From contig JAQGMU010000558.1 of assembly GCA_028292195.1 (NCBI GenBank), positions 1 through 45,879 on the forward strand: a DNA stretch of 45,879 nt. The letters run 5' to 3'. Shown here in pieces: positions 1 through 9,752 of this stretch. The notes below the pieces were generated by a model. The model saw only the letters and a list, made by a program, of their open reading frames with translations. It ran no database searches and had not been told where the DNA came from. Each line of letters opens with the position of its first letter. Position 1 is the stretch's first letter. Both the position numbers and the translations under genes were made by a program. The DNA comes from Ramlibacter sp. (GTDB taxonomy: Bacteria > Pseudomonadota > Gammaproteobacteria > Burkholderiales > Burkholderiaceae_C).

Positions 1-2
1 GG

Positions 3-113
3 GACTTCCACCTGCCGCGCGAAGCCTCGATGCTCAAGGCGCACGATCCGACGCACTTCGAGCGCGTGCTGCGACAGCGCCTTGCCCATCCCGTGGCGGC
101 GAGCGCGCTCTGA
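3..113 (+). CDS. C-terminal fragment of a CDS truncated by the window edge (hypothetical)
   Basis: Open frame from the window edge ...[36 protein letters not shown] ending in TGA at 113. Confidence 0.5.
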   Translation, partial: DFHLPREASMLKAHDPTHFERVLRQRLAHPVAASAL

Positions 114-235
114 CTGTCGCGCCCCACACACATCGGCCCGCCGGCCCTTGCGTTAAATTTGTCACGCATTCTTCCTGGCTCGGCGGATAGTCTGCCGAAA
201 CCCGTCATCGAACCCACCTGCCCGCGTACCTGTTC

Positions 236-1003
236 GTGAAACTCAATATCGTCCCCGCACGCACCGGCATCCAATGGGTCAAGCTCGGCATCCAGACCTT
301 CTTCCGCCAGCCCCTCGGGCTGACCGGCCTCGTCTTCATGTATGGAGCCGTGTACGCATTGCTCGCGGCGATACCGTGGGTGGGCGTGGTGGCGCTGGCC
401 GTGCTGACGCCGGCGGCGACGCTGGGGATGTTCGTGGCCGCCGAGCGCGTGACCAACGGCACCTTCCCCATGCCCTCGGTCTTCCTGGCCGGCTTTCGCA
501 AGGGTCCGGCCTGCAGCCGGGCGATGCTGTTGCTGGGGCTGATGCACGTGGCCTTGCTGGTCGTGCTGCTCGGCGCGCTGGCGCTGGCCTTCCCCGGCCC
601 GGCGATCGAGGCGACCGAAGCCACGGCGACGGCGCCGGCCAGGGTGCAGCTGTCGCCCGTGATCCTGATCGCCGCGGCGCTGCAGCTGCCGCTGCTCGTC
701 CTGTTCGCCTACGCGCCGGCATTGGTGTACTGGCACGGCATCACGCCGGTCAAGAGCCTGTTCTTCAGCGCCATCGCCTTCTGGCGCAACATCCGCGCCT
801 TCGTCACCTATGGCGCCACCTGGTTCCTGATCCTGTCGATGCTGCTGATCCTGCTGCTGCTGGTGTCCGGCGGCAACCGCGTGGTGATGGTGCAGTTCCT
901 GGCGCCGTTCCTCCTGGTGTTCCTGGCGATGCTGTTCACGTCCATGTATTTCTCGTTTCGCGACAGCTTCGTCGCCACCCCCGAAGAACCCACCCCCACC
1001 TGA
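236..1003 (+). CDS. BPSS1780-family multi-pass membrane protein
   Basis: 255 aa, GTG start; MKLNIVPARTGIQWVKLGIQTFFRQPLGLTGLVFMYG... is the family N-terminus; several hydrophobic segments. Confidence 0.8.
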   Translation: MKLNIVPARTGIQWVKLGIQTFFRQPLGLTGLVFMYGAVYALLAAIPWVGVVALAVLTPAATLGMFVAAERVTNGTFPMPSVFLAGFRKGPACSRAMLLLGLMHVALLVVLLGALALAFPGPAIEATEATATAPARVQLSPVILIAAALQLPLLVLFAYAPALVYWHGITPVKSLFFSAIAFWRNIRAFVTYGATWFLILSMLLILLLLVSGGNRVVMVQFLAPFLLVFLAMLFTSMYFSFRDSFVATPEEPTPT

Positions 1004-1016
1004 GGAGAACGACGCC

Positions 1017-1769
1017 ATGAGCCGCCATACCCTGCAAGGACGTACCGAAGAGGAAGTGCTCTGGTTCCGGCGCCGCACCGTGCTGCAGGGCGCCCTGGCC
1101 TGGACGGCGGCGGGCGGCTTCGCGGCGGCCCATGCCCAGCAGCGCGGCAACATCGTCGCGATGCAGGGCGACGCCCTGCTGAACGGCCAGCAGCTGCGGG
1201 GCCAGCAGGTGATCCAGACCGGCGACCGGATCGAGACCGGCCCCGGTTCCAACCTCTCCTTCGTGATCGGCAGCGCGGCCCTGCACGTGCGCGAGAACTC
1301 GCGCATCACGGTGGAACGCGGCCAGACGCTCAACACCATCAGCGTGCTGCGGATGCTGACCGGCGCGGTGGTCAGCGTCTGGGGCCGCGGCAGCAACCGC
1401 CAGATCGTGACGCCCACGCTGACCGCGGGCATCCGCGGCACCGGCGTCTACACCGAGGTGTTCGCTCAGGAGAGCTACCGCAGCTACTTCTGCAACTGCT
1501 ACGGCACCGTCGACATGTCGGCCAGCGGCGAGCGCCTGGTATCGCAATCCGAGTACCACCAGTCGTTCTGGGGCGAGGCGGAGCCGCGCGGCGGCCGCAT
1601 GCTGACGCCCGCGCTGGCGATCAACCACACCGACGAGGAAGTCGAGTTCCTGGCCGCGCTGATCAACCAGCAAACCGCCTGGCAGATCGCCGGGCGCAAG
1701 GGCGTGAAGGACGGCTCGGGCTACATGGATCCCAGGCCGGGGCAGGTGCACCCGCTCACCCCCCGGTGA
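1017..1769 (+). CDS. FecR-domain protein with Tat-like signal peptide
   Basis: RRRTVLQGALAWTAAGGFAAAHAQ signal; GDRIETGPGSNLSFVIGSAALHVRENSRI...GAVVSVWGRGSNRQIVTPTLTAGIRGTGVYTEV is FecR-like. Confidence 0.75.
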   Translation: MSRHTLQGRTEEEVLWFRRRTVLQGALAWTAAGGFAAAHAQQRGNIVAMQGDALLNGQQLRGQQVIQTGDRIETGPGSNLSFVIGSAALHVRENSRITVERGQTLNTISVLRMLTGAVVSVWGRGSNRQIVTPTLTAGIRGTGVYTEVFAQESYRSYFCNCYGTVDMSASGERLVSQSEYHQSFWGEAEPRGGRMLTPALAINHTDEEVEFLAALINQQTAWQIAGRKGVKDGSGYMDPRPGQVHPLTPR

Positions 1770-1775
1770 GCTTCG

Positions 1776-2252
1776 TCAGTTCTTCGCCTTGTACTCGGCG
1801 ATGGACTTCGCGAGGTCCTGGTATTCCTCGCAGTTGCGACTGCCGCAGATGCGCTCCAGGTCCGCCAGGTGTTGCTCGGCCTCCTGCGGTTTGCGGTCGA
1901 TCAGGTAGGCTTCGCCGATGTATTCGTGCGCGCCCTTGTGCTGCGGATTGATCTTCAGCGCCATGGTGTAATGCTCGTAAGCCTTGGCCATGTCGGGGTT
2001 GGCGCGCTTGCGGTAGGTGTAGCCTAGGAGGTTGTGCACGTCGGCATTCTGCGGCGACTCGCGCACCGCGACGCTGAGTTCGCGCATGGCGACGTCCCAG
2101 TCCTTGCGGTCTATCGCGCTGCGCGCATTGGCGAGCCGGTCGACCGACCGTGCCGGCGTTGCGCGCGGTGCCGCGGCAGGTTCCACGGTGTCGACCGCGG
2201 GCGCCGAGGTGGCCGCGGCCAGCAGGGCAAGCAACAAGAGGGACTTCTTCAT
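1776..2252 (-). CDS. TPR-repeat protein with signal peptide
   Basis: MKKSLLLLALLAAATSAPA signal; TPR pattern VHNLLGYTYRKRANPDMAKAYEHYTMALKINPQHKGAHEYIGEAY. Confidence 0.75.
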   Translation of the reverse strand: MKKSLLLLALLAAATSAPAVDTVEPAAAPRATPARSVDRLANARSAIDRKDWDVAMRELSVAVRESPQNADVHNLLGYTYRKRANPDMAKAYEHYTMALKINPQHKGAHEYIGEAYLIDRKPQEAEQHLADLERICGSRNCEEYQDLAKSIAEYKAKN

Positions 2253-2414
2253 GGAGCTCTCCTAGGGCGGGTTCTGTGAAGTGTCGGCACGGCGGCGGCC
2301 AGCGTCAACGCGTGCAACCCGGACGGGGGTTGCAAGGCCAGGAAATCCACCCAACAATCCACTGTAAGTTATTGTTACAATGAACCGAAAAGACCTGCCA
2401 TCGAGGAGCAAGGA

Positions 2415-2888
2415 ATGAACAAGCCACTCTGGGGCAAGAAGCCGGCGCAATTTGCGGACACCGAACCCGCATCGACGACTCCGCTGACCCTCAGCACCGA
2501 CGCCGATTTCGACGCGCCGACCGAGCCGGTGCCGCTGGCACCTGCCAAGCCGGCCAAGCCCTCCCTTGCCGACATTCCCGAGCTCAGCCTGTCGCTGGCG
2601 CCCCAGCAAGCCGGCGAGTACGAGCTGATGGCCGAACTGCGCAAGGAAAACCGGGTGTGCCCGCAGCCGACGCGCTGGCTGGAGTTCTACCGGATCCTGC
2701 AGGACGCCGCCGGCTCCGAGAAGCTGCCTTCACCGCCGCTGACCGGCTCCGCCTGGGCCGCCACGCCGCCCGCCGCCAAGCGCATGTGCTTTCGCGAGCA
2801 GGCCGAATGGGCCGTCAAGCACGGGTGCGTGGCGCAGGCGTATGACTTCCTGGAGAAGCTGCCGAAGTCGGAGTGGCTTTACGGCTGA
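2415..2888 (+). CDS. Conserved hypothetical protein
   Basis: 157 aa ORF preceded by aaggaatg; CPQPTRWLEFYRILQD motif. Confidence 0.65.
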   Translation: MNKPLWGKKPAQFADTEPASTTPLTLSTDADFDAPTEPVPLAPAKPAKPSLADIPELSLSLAPQQAGEYELMAELRKENRVCPQPTRWLEFYRILQDAAGSEKLPSPPLTGSAWAATPPAAKRMCFREQAEWAVKHGCVAQAYDFLEKLPKSEWLYG

Positions 2889-2911
2889 CGTCGGTCGGGG
2901 CGCTCGTTGCC

Positions 2912-5287
2912 TCAGGGCACCGGCGTCAGTTTCGCCACCGACAGCGCCAGCCACTTCGCGCCGTGGCGCGGAAAATTGATCTGCGCCCTGGCGTCCGTGC
3001 CCGAGCCTTCCAGCGTCAGCACCGTGCCTTCGCCGAACTTGGCGTGGAAGACCTTCAGGCCCGGCTTCAGGCCGTGCTCCGCCGCTGCCCTTTGCTGCGG
3101 CACCGGCGGGTTGGCGAAAGTCTCGCTGCGGCCGTAACTGGTGGCTGACCCGCCGCTGCCGCGCGAAGTCGGATAGCCCATGCCGTAGCCGAAGGCGGAG
3201 CCGCCGAAGCTCTGGTTCTTCGGCGTCAGCCACTTCAGCGCCGACTCCGGCAACTCGTCGAAGAAGCGGCTCTTGACGTTGTAGCGGGTCTGGCCGTGCA
3301 GCAGGCGCGTCTGCGAGTAGCTGAGGTACAGGCGCTTGCGGGCCCGCGTGATCGCCACGTACATCAGGCGCCGCTCTTCCTCCAGCCCGTCGGGGTCGGC
3401 CAGCGAACGCTCGCTCGGGAACAGGCCTTCTTCCAGGCCGGTCACGAAGACGCCGTCGAACTCCAGGCCCTTGGCCGCATGCACCGTCATCAGCTGCACC
3501 GCGTCCTGGCCGGCCTGGGCCTGGTTGTCGCCCGACTCCAGCGCGGCGTGGGTGAGGAAGGCCGCCAGGGGCGACAGCGTCTCGCCGGTTTCCGCATCGG
3601 GCGGCACGTAATCGGGTGCCGGCTCGTTGATCTCGGGTTCGCTCGGGTCCAGGCCCTGGCTGGCCGGCGACTGCCGCAGCACGGTGCCCAGTTCGTCCAC
3701 CGGCAGCGCCACGGCGTCGCGGCCGAAGCCTTCCTGGGTGACGAAGCTCTCGGCCGCGTTCACCAGTTCCTCCAGGTTCTCGACGCGGTCGCCGCCGTCG
3801 CGCTCGCTGCGGTAGTGGTCGATCAGGCCGCTTCTTTGCAGCATCACCTCGATGATCTCGCGCAGCGTCAGGCCCTCGGTCTCCGCCCGCATGGCGTCGA
3901 TCCGGGCGACGAAGGCGGCCAGGTTGGCGCCGGCCTTGCCGGTGGTGGCGTGCACCGAATCGTGCAGCGAGGTGCCGGCGGCGCGCGCCGCGTCCTGCAG
4001 CTGCTCGATGCTGCGGGCACCGATGCCGCGGGCCGGGAAATTCACCACGCGGATGAAGCTGGTGTCGTCCTGCGGGTTCTCCAGCAGGCGCAGGTAGGAC
4101 AGCGCGTGCTTGATCTCGGCGCGCTCGAAGAAGCGCAGGCCGCCGTAGACGCGGTAAGGCACGGCGGCGTTGAACAGCGCCGTCTCGATCACCCGGCTCT
4201 GCGCGTTGCTGCGATAGAGCACCGCGATCTCGTGCCGCGCCAGGCCTTCGCGCACGAGGTGGCGGATCTCCTCCACCAGCCACTGCGCCTCCGCCATGTC
4301 GGTCGGCGCTTCGTACACGCGCACCGGCTCGCCCGGGCCCTGGTCGGTGCGCAGGTTCTTGCCCAGGCGCGTCTTGTTGTGGGCGATCAGCGCGTTGGCC
4401 GAATCGAGGATGTTGCTGTAGCTGCGGTAGTTCTGCTCCAGCTTGATCTGATGCCGCACTCCAAATTCCCGCACGAAGTCGGCCATGTTGCCGACCCGGG
4501 CGCCGCGGAAGGCGTAGATGCTCTGGTCGTCGTCGCCCACCGCGAAGACCGAGCTCCCCGGCCCGGCGAACATCTTGATCCAGGCGTACTGCAGCTTGTT
4601 GGTGTCCTGGAACTCGTCGATCAGGATGTGGTGGAAACGGCGCCGGTAGTGCTCGCGGATCGGGTCGTTGTCGCGCAGCAGTTCGTAGCTGCGCAGCATC
4701 AGCTCCGCGAAATCCACCACGCCTTCGCGCTGGCACTGCTCCTCGTACAGCTGGTAGAACTCGACCTTGCGCCGGTCCTCCTCGGTGCGCACCTCCACCA
4801 TGTTGGGCCGCAGCCCCTCTTCCTTCCAGCCGGCGATGGCCCACTGCAGTTCCTTGGCCGGGAAGCGCTCGTCGTCGACGTTGTGCTGCTTCATCAGCCG
4901 CTTGATGGCCGACAGCTGGTCCTGCGTGTCCAGGATCTGGAAGCTTTGCGGCAGCGCCGCCAGCTTGTAGTGGGCACGCAGGAAGCGGTTGCACAGGCCG
5001 TGGAAAGTGCCGATCCACATGCCCCGCACGTTGTCCGGCAGCATGGCCTGCAGCCGCGTCATCATCTCCTTGGCGGCCTTGTTGGTGAAGGTGACGGCCA
5101 GCACGTTGCCAGGGCCGATTTGCCCGGTGGACAGCAGCCAGGCGATGCGGGTGGTCAGGACCCGGGTCTTGCCCGAGCCGGTGCCGGCCAGGATCAGCGC
5201 GTGCCCGGACGGCAAGGTGACGGCGGCGCCCTGTTCAGGATTGAGGTTGGCGAGGAGGGGGGAGTCGGCGGCGACTTCTGGGAACAT
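2912..5287 (-). CDS. uvrD: UvrD/Rep-family DNA helicase
   Basis: Start placed at MFPEVAADSPLLANLNPEQGAAV; Walker A AGTGSGKTRVLTTRIA, VTFTNKAAKEM, GDDDQSIYAFRGA, VAITRARKRLYL helicase motifs. Confidence 0.92.
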   Translation of the reverse strand: MFPEVAADSPLLANLNPEQGAAVTLPSGHALILAGTGSGKTRVLTTRIAWLLSTGQIGPGNVLAVTFTNKAAKEMMTRLQAMLPDNVRGMWIGTFHGLCNRFLRAHYKLAALPQSFQILDTQDQLSAIKRLMKQHNVDDERFPAKELQWAIAGWKEEGLRPNMVEVRTEEDRRKVEFYQLYEEQCQREGVVDFAELMLRSYELLRDNDPIREHYRRRFHHILIDEFQDTNKLQYAWIKMFAGPGSSVFAVGDDDQSIYAFRGARVGNMADFVREFGVRHQIKLEQNYRSYSNILDSANALIAHNKTRLGKNLRTDQGPGEPVRVYEAPTDMAEAQWLVEEIRHLVREGLARHEIAVLYRSNAQSRVIETALFNAAVPYRVYGGLRFFERAEIKHALSYLRLLENPQDDTSFIRVVNFPARGIGARSIEQLQDAARAAGTSLHDSVHATTGKAGANLAAFVARIDAMRAETEGLTLREIIEVMLQRSGLIDHYRSERDGGDRVENLEELVNAAESFVTQEGFGRDAVALPVDELGTVLRQSPASQGLDPSEPEINEPAPDYVPPDAETGETLSPLAAFLTHAALESGDNQAQAGQDAVQLMTVHAAKGLEFDGVFVTGLEEGLFPSERSLADPDGLEEERRLMYVAITRARKRLYLSYSQTRLLHGQTRYNVKSRFFDELPESALKWLTPKNQSFGGSAFGYGMGYPTSRGSGGSATSYGRSETFANPPVPQQRAAAEHGLKPGLKVFHAKFGEGTVLTLEGSGTDARAQINFPRHGAKWLALSVAKLTPVP

Positions 5288-5318
5288 AGGGCATTGTAGA
5301 AAGACCACTGCCCCATAA

Positions 5319-5990
5319 ATGTCCCGCCTGCTCCTGATTACCGCTGTGCTAGGGCTTGCCGCGCTGGCGCCGCCGGCGCAAGCCCTGTGCACCAGCGACG
5401 GCGTGCCGCAGCCGAAAGCGCTGCTGGAACGCTTCGTCAACGCCGACTGCGCCGACTGCTGGCGCGACCCGGGCACGCCCCGCGCCGGCCCGGACACGCT
5501 GGCGCTGGACTGGGTGCTGCCCGGCACCAAGGGCGACGACGCCCCGCTCTCCTCGGTGGCGATCGAGGAAGCGCTAGCCCGCATGTACGAGATGAAGCAA
5601 GCCTCGCCCGCCCGCGCCGGCAGCGTCACCAGCCCGCGCGAGGGGCCCGCCGTGACGCTGCGCCTGGCCCACGGCGAGGCCTACAACGACTACATCGGCA
5701 CTTCGATGGAGCTGAAGGAACCGGGCCGCGAGCGCTGGCATGCCTGGCTGCTGCTGGTGGAAAAGCTGCCGGCCGGGCTGGAGGGCAGCCCGGTGCCGCG
5801 CAACCTGGTGCGCAACGTCTTCCGTCCCGACTGGGCGCGGCCGGTGTCGCGGGCGCCGGGCCTGCTGGCCGAGGACCGGGCGATGCAGATCCACGAGGGC
5901 ACGAATCCCAACCGGCTGCGGCTGGTGGCCTTGCTGCAGGATGGGCACGGCGTGATGAGGGCTATCACGCAAACCGAATGTCACGAGTAG
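5319..5990 (+). CDS. Hypothetical secreted protein
   Basis: 223 aa; [22 protein letters not shown] signal peptide. Confidence 0.65.
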   Translation: MSRLLLITAVLGLAALAPPAQALCTSDGVPQPKALLERFVNADCADCWRDPGTPRAGPDTLALDWVLPGTKGDDAPLSSVAIEEALARMYEMKQASPARAGSVTSPREGPAVTLRLAHGEAYNDYIGTSMELKEPGRERWHAWLLLVEKLPAGLEGSPVPRNLVRNVFRPDWARPVSRAPGLLAEDRAMQIHEGTNPNRLRLVALLQDGHGVMRAITQTECHE

Positions 5991-6012
5991 CGGGCCCGCC
6001 GTAGAATCAGTC

Positions 6013-6050
6013 ACCGGGCCCAAGCATTTTGTGGCCCGGTTTGCGTTTGT
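6013..6050 (+). terminator. Hairpin, possible terminator or leader structure upstream of guaC
   Basis: Perfect inverted repeat ACCGGGCC (6013-6020)/GGCCCGGT (6033-6040) followed by TTGCGTTTGT. Confidence 0.45.
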
Positions 6051-6129
6051 GGCATGCACCCGCCACATTCCGCCGCCGGGCCCCGATCCAAGCGCTCACC
6101 TGTTGAACGACAGACCTCTGGAGCCTGGA

Positions 6130-7107
6130 ATGGAAATCTTCGATTACGACAACGTCCTGCTGCTGCCGCGCAAGTGCCGCGTGGACAGCCGCTCGGAATG
6201 CGACCCCTCGATGGAGCTGGGTGGCCGCAGGTTCAAGCTGCCGGTGGTGCCGGCCAACATGAAGACGGTGGTCGACGAGAAGATCTGCCTCTGGCTGGCG
6301 CGCAACGGCTACTTCTACGTGATGCACCGCTTCGACCTGGACAACCTTGCTTTCGCGCGGCAGATGAAGGAAGCCGGCGCCTTCGCCTCGATCTCGGTGG
6401 GCGTGAAGCCGGCCGACCACGAGGTGGTGGACCGCCTGGCGGCCGCCGGGCTGGCGCCGGAATACGTGACGATCGACATCGCGCACGGCCATGCCGACAC
6501 GGTGAAGGACATGATCACGCACCTGAAGAAGAAGCTGCCTTCGACCTTCGTGATCGCCGGCAACGTCGGCACGCCGGAAGCGGTGATCGACCTGGAGAAC
6601 TGGGGCGCCGACGCCACCAAGGTGGGCATCGGCCCGGGCAAGGTCTGCATCACGCGCATGAAGACCGGCTTCGGCACCGGCGGCTGGCAGCTGTCGGCGC
6701 TGAAGTGGTGTGCCCGCGTGGCGACCAAGCCGATCATCGCCGACGGCGGCATCCGCGAGAACGGCGACATCGCCAAGAGCATCCGCTTCGGCGCGACGAT
6801 GGTGATGATCGGCTCCATGCTGGCGGGCCACGAGGAATCGCCCGGCGCCACGGTGGAAGTGGACGGCCGCCTGTTCAAGGAGTACTACGGCAGCGCCTCG
6901 GACTTCAACAAGGGCGAGTACAAGCACGTCGAAGGCAAGCGCATCCTCGAGCCGGTGAAGGGGCAGCTGGCCGACACGCTGCGCGAGATGCAGGAAGACC
7001 TGCAGTCGTCCATCAGCTATGCCGGGGGCACCAAGCTGGCGGATGTCCGCAAGGTGAACTACGTGATCCTGGGCGGGGATAACGCGGGCGAGCACCTGTT
7101 GATGTGA
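6130..7107 (+). CDS. guaC: GMP reductase (IMPDH/GMPR family)
   Basis: [16 protein letters not shown]...[30 protein letters not shown]...[22 protein letters not shown]. Confidence 0.88.
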   Translation: MEIFDYDNVLLLPRKCRVDSRSECDPSMELGGRRFKLPVVPANMKTVVDEKICLWLARNGYFYVMHRFDLDNLAFARQMKEAGAFASISVGVKPADHEVVDRLAAAGLAPEYVTIDIAHGHADTVKDMITHLKKKLPSTFVIAGNVGTPEAVIDLENWGADATKVGIGPGKVCITRMKTGFGTGGWQLSALKWCARVATKPIIADGGIRENGDIAKSIRFGATMVMIGSMLAGHEESPGATVEVDGRLFKEYYGSASDFNKGEYKHVEGKRILEPVKGQLADTLREMQEDLQSSISYAGGTKLADVRKVNYVILGGDNAGEHLLM

Positions 7108-7137
7108 GTGCCGCCGCGGTGGGGTCGCCTGGCGGCG

Positions 7138-7195
7138 AACCCACCCTACAAGGGGCCGCCCGCCGAATGTAGGGTGGGTTTCGCGAAGCGAACCC
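7138..7195. repeat. Palindromic dispersed-repeat-like element between convergent genes
   Basis: AACCCACCCTACA (7138-7150)/TGTAGGGTGGGTT (7168-7180) perfect 13-bp inverted repeat, followed by TTTCGCGAAGCGAACCCCACC. Confidence 0.65.
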
Positions 7196-7205
7196 CACCA
7201 TCTCC

Positions 7206-8057
7206 TCAAGCGCGCAAGAGATCCAGCGCCAGCTGATGCAGCCGATGGCTCGGCTCCACCAGCGCATCGACCACGCTGAAGTGATTCCGCCCCGGCAGCG
7301 CCTCGCACACCGGCACCCGGCGGGCACCCCAGGCCTCCTGGATCAGGCGGTTCTGGCGCAGGTACTCGTCGCTCTCCGCGCCTCCCACCACCGTGTACAG
7401 CGTGCCCTGCCGCGGCGCCGGCAGCCGTGCCGGGCTGGCCTGCGCCACCTGCTGCGGCGTCAGCGCCAGCGTTTCCTGCAGGTAGGGCGTGCGCATGATC
7501 GGGTCCAGGTCGTGCAGCGCGGAGATCGCCAGCGCCGCGCCGACCAGGTCGCGCGGCAATGAGGGGTCGTGCTGGGCCCACTGGCAGGCCAGCATCATCG
7601 CGGCCAGCTGGCCACCGGCCGAGTGACCGGCCACCTTGATGCGGCGCGGGTCGCCGCCGAAGCGGGCGATGTTGCGGAAGGTCCAGACCAGGGCCCGCAC
7701 CATCTGCACCGTGATCTGCGGAACGGTGACCGCGGGTGCCAGGTCGTGATTGGGAATCACCACGCAGGCGCCATCGCGGGTGAAGGACGGCGCCACGAAG
7801 GAATGGTCGCCCTTGTCCAGCGAACGCCAGTAGCCGCCGTGGATGAAGACCAGCACCGGGGCGTTGGGCTGCGGCGCCGGGAACACGTCGAGCGTCTCGC
7901 CGGACTGGTCGCCGTAGCGCAGGTCCAGTTCACACGGATTCCCGGCGCGTGCCTGGGCCGACAGCTCCGCCCAGCGCGACAGGGATGCCCCGTGATCCGG
8001 CACCCGTGCCCGGTTGTTGTACATGCCGTCATGCCATGCGCCGTCGTGCAAATCCAT
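7206..8057 (-). CDS. Alpha/beta hydrolase (esterase/kynurenine-formamidase-like)
   Basis: FIHGGYWRSLDKGDHSF oxyanion motif, GHSAGGQLAAM nucleophile elbow. Confidence 0.85.
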   Translation of the reverse strand: MDLHDGAWHDGMYNNRARVPDHGASLSRWAELSAQARAGNPCELDLRYGDQSGETLDVFPAPQPNAPVLVFIHGGYWRSLDKGDHSFVAPSFTRDGACVVIPNHDLAPAVTVPQITVQMVRALVWTFRNIARFGGDPRRIKVAGHSAGGQLAAMMLACQWAQHDPSLPRDLVGAALAISALHDLDPIMRTPYLQETLALTPQQVAQASPARLPAPRQGTLYTVVGGAESDEYLRQNRLIQEAWGARRVPVCEALPGRNHFSVVDALVEPSHRLHQLALDLLRA

Positions 8058-8123
8058 ACTACCCTCTGCTCATCGTTTGCAACATTTTGACACACTTAGT
8101 TATACCTTGCAACTTGTTGAGCT

Positions 8124-8155
8124 TTGACAACACTGTATTCGGTATACAGAATACA
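8124..8155 (+). promoter_or_regulatory. GntR promoter/operator: -35 TTGACA and a 22-bp near-palindrome
   Basis: TTGACA 8124-8129; TGTATTCGGTATACAGAATACA 8134-8155 differs from its reverse complement only at the symmetric pair of positions 8/15. Confidence 0.65.
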
Positions 8156-8158
8156 TCC

Positions 8159-8842
8159 ATGCCCGCCCAACTGGTCCAGCTCGAAGCCGCCCCGGACCTG
8201 GTCGACCGCGTCTACCGCACCCTCATCGACGCCATCAGCGACGGCTCGCTCGCGCCCGGCCAGCGCATCACCCAGGAAGACATCGCGCAGCAGCTGGCAG
8301 TGTCGCGCCAACCGGTGCTGCAGGCGCTGCGCCTCCTGAAAAAGGATGGCTTCGTCGAGGACGCGCCGGGCCGCGGCCTGCAGGTGGCGCAGCTCGACCC
8401 GGAATGGATGCGCAAGGTCTACCAGGTGCGCGGCGCGCTCGACGGCCTGGCCGCGCGGCTGGCCGCCGAACGCCGCTTCCGCCTGCCGGCCGCCCTGCTC
8501 CAGCAGGGCCGCAAGGCGGCGCGCGGCGACGACGTCATGGCCATGATCGATGCCGACCTGGCTTTCCACGCCGCCATCTACGCCGCCGCCGGCAACCCGC
8601 TGATCGAACAGAGCGCGCAGCTGCACTGGCGCCACCTGCGCCGCGTGATGGGCGCGGTGCTGCAGCAAACCGGCCAGCGCGAGGCGGTCTGGGACGAACA
8701 CGAGGCGATCGCGCAAGCCATCGCCGCCGGCGACGGCGACCGCGCCGCCCGACTGATCGAGGAACACGGCCGCCACGCCAGCGACAACCTGGGCGAGCGG
8801 CTGGACTTCGTGCTCAAGGCCCGGGACGCCAAGCCGTCCTGA
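8159..8842 (+). CDS. GntR-family regulator, FCD subfamily
   Basis: N-terminal wHTH LAPGQRITQEDIAQQLAVSRQPVLQALRLLKKDGFVE; FCD core DLAFHAAIYAAAGNPLIEQSAQ. Confidence 0.9.
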   Translation: MPAQLVQLEAAPDLVDRVYRTLIDAISDGSLAPGQRITQEDIAQQLAVSRQPVLQALRLLKKDGFVEDAPGRGLQVAQLDPEWMRKVYQVRGALDGLAARLAAERRFRLPAALLQQGRKAARGDDVMAMIDADLAFHAAIYAAAGNPLIEQSAQLHWRHLRRVMGAVLQQTGQREAVWDEHEAIAQAIAAGDGDRAARLIEEHGRHASDNLGERLDFVLKARDAKPS

Positions 8843-8869
8843 GCCAAACCACAGCCCCAGGAGACAAAC

Positions 8870-9751
8870 ATGCACCTGACGAAGGAACAGCTCGAACAGT
8901 TCGACCGCGAGGGCTACCTGTTCTTCCCCGGCCAGTTCACGCCGGAAGAAATGGGTTCGCTGGCGCGCGCCGTGCCCGAGCTGTATTCGCGGCGCGAGGC
9001 CTACAACGTGCGCGAGAAGGGCAGCGACGCGGTGCGCACCAACTTCGCGGCGCACATGGTCAGCGAGCCGTTCGCGCGGCTGGCGCGGCATCCGCGCATG
9101 GTGCAGCCGGTGATGGACCTGTTCGACGAAGAGGTCTACATGCACCAGTTCAAGATCAACGGCAAGATGGCCTTCGAGGGTGACGTCTGGCAGTGGCACC
9201 AGGACTACGGCACCTGGCTGAACGACGACATGATGCCCACCGAACGGGCCATGAACGTGGCGATCTTCCTGGACGACGTCAACGAATACAACGGCCCGTT
9301 GATGTTCATCCCCGGCAGCCACAAGAAGGGCGTGGTCGATGCGAAGCACGACCTCACCACCACCAGCTATCCGCTCTGGACCGTCGACAACGCGCTGATC
9401 GCGCAGCTGGTCGAGCGCGCCGGCGGAAAGAACGGGGGCATCGTTTCGCCGAAGGGCCCGGCCGGCTCGATGATCCTGTTCCACAGCTGCCTGGTGCACG
9501 CCTCCACCAGCAACCTGTCGCCGTGGAACCGGGTCAGCGTCTACCTGAGCCTGTGCGCCGTCTCCAACCACATCCGCCGCTTCAAGCGGCCCGAGTTCAT
9601 CGCGCACCGCGACTTCGCGCCCATCGCCTGCCTGCCCGATGACTGCCTGGTGCGCGACTACCCGGTGGACCTGCCGTGGAAGAACGGCATGCCGGCCAGC
9701 GCGCTCGCCACTTCCTCCGAGCCGTTCGCGCAAATGAAGAAGGCCGCCTGA
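8870..9751 (+). CDS. Phytanoyl-CoA dioxygenase (PhyH) family Fe(II)/2-oxoglutarate oxygenase
   Basis: WQWHQDYGTWLNDDMMPTERAMNVAIFLDDVNEYNGPLMFIPGSHKKG (HxD motif) with distal His in LFHSCLVHASTSNLSPWNRVSVYL. Confidence 0.88.
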   Translation: MHLTKEQLEQFDREGYLFFPGQFTPEEMGSLARAVPELYSRREAYNVREKGSDAVRTNFAAHMVSEPFARLARHPRMVQPVMDLFDEEVYMHQFKINGKMAFEGDVWQWHQDYGTWLNDDMMPTERAMNVAIFLDDVNEYNGPLMFIPGSHKKGVVDAKHDLTTTSYPLWTVDNALIAQLVERAGGKNGGIVSPKGPAGSMILFHSCLVHASTSNLSPWNRVSVYLSLCAVSNHIRRFKRPEFIAHRDFAPIACLPDDCLVRDYPVDLPWKNGMPASALATSSEPFAQMKKAA

Positions 9752-9752
9752 G

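Noticed and set aside
3296-5299. 667-aa plus-strand ORF and the 762-aa ORF at 2730-5018 minus
   Set aside because: Out-of-frame shadows of uvrD in high-GC DNA; low-complexity Arg/Ala/His-rich translation without motifs.
6001-6129. Purine riboswitch upstream of guaC
   Set aside because: Only a single GC hairpin; no three-way junction or conserved purine-aptamer loop sequence recognised.
8096-9733. 545-aa minus-strand ORF (also 9597-11129 minus, 6007-7581 minus, 41864-43258 minus)
   Set aside because: Antisense to GntR/PhyH, SAF oxidoreductase, guaC and synthetase/SDR genes; composition typical of GC-driven spurious ORFs.
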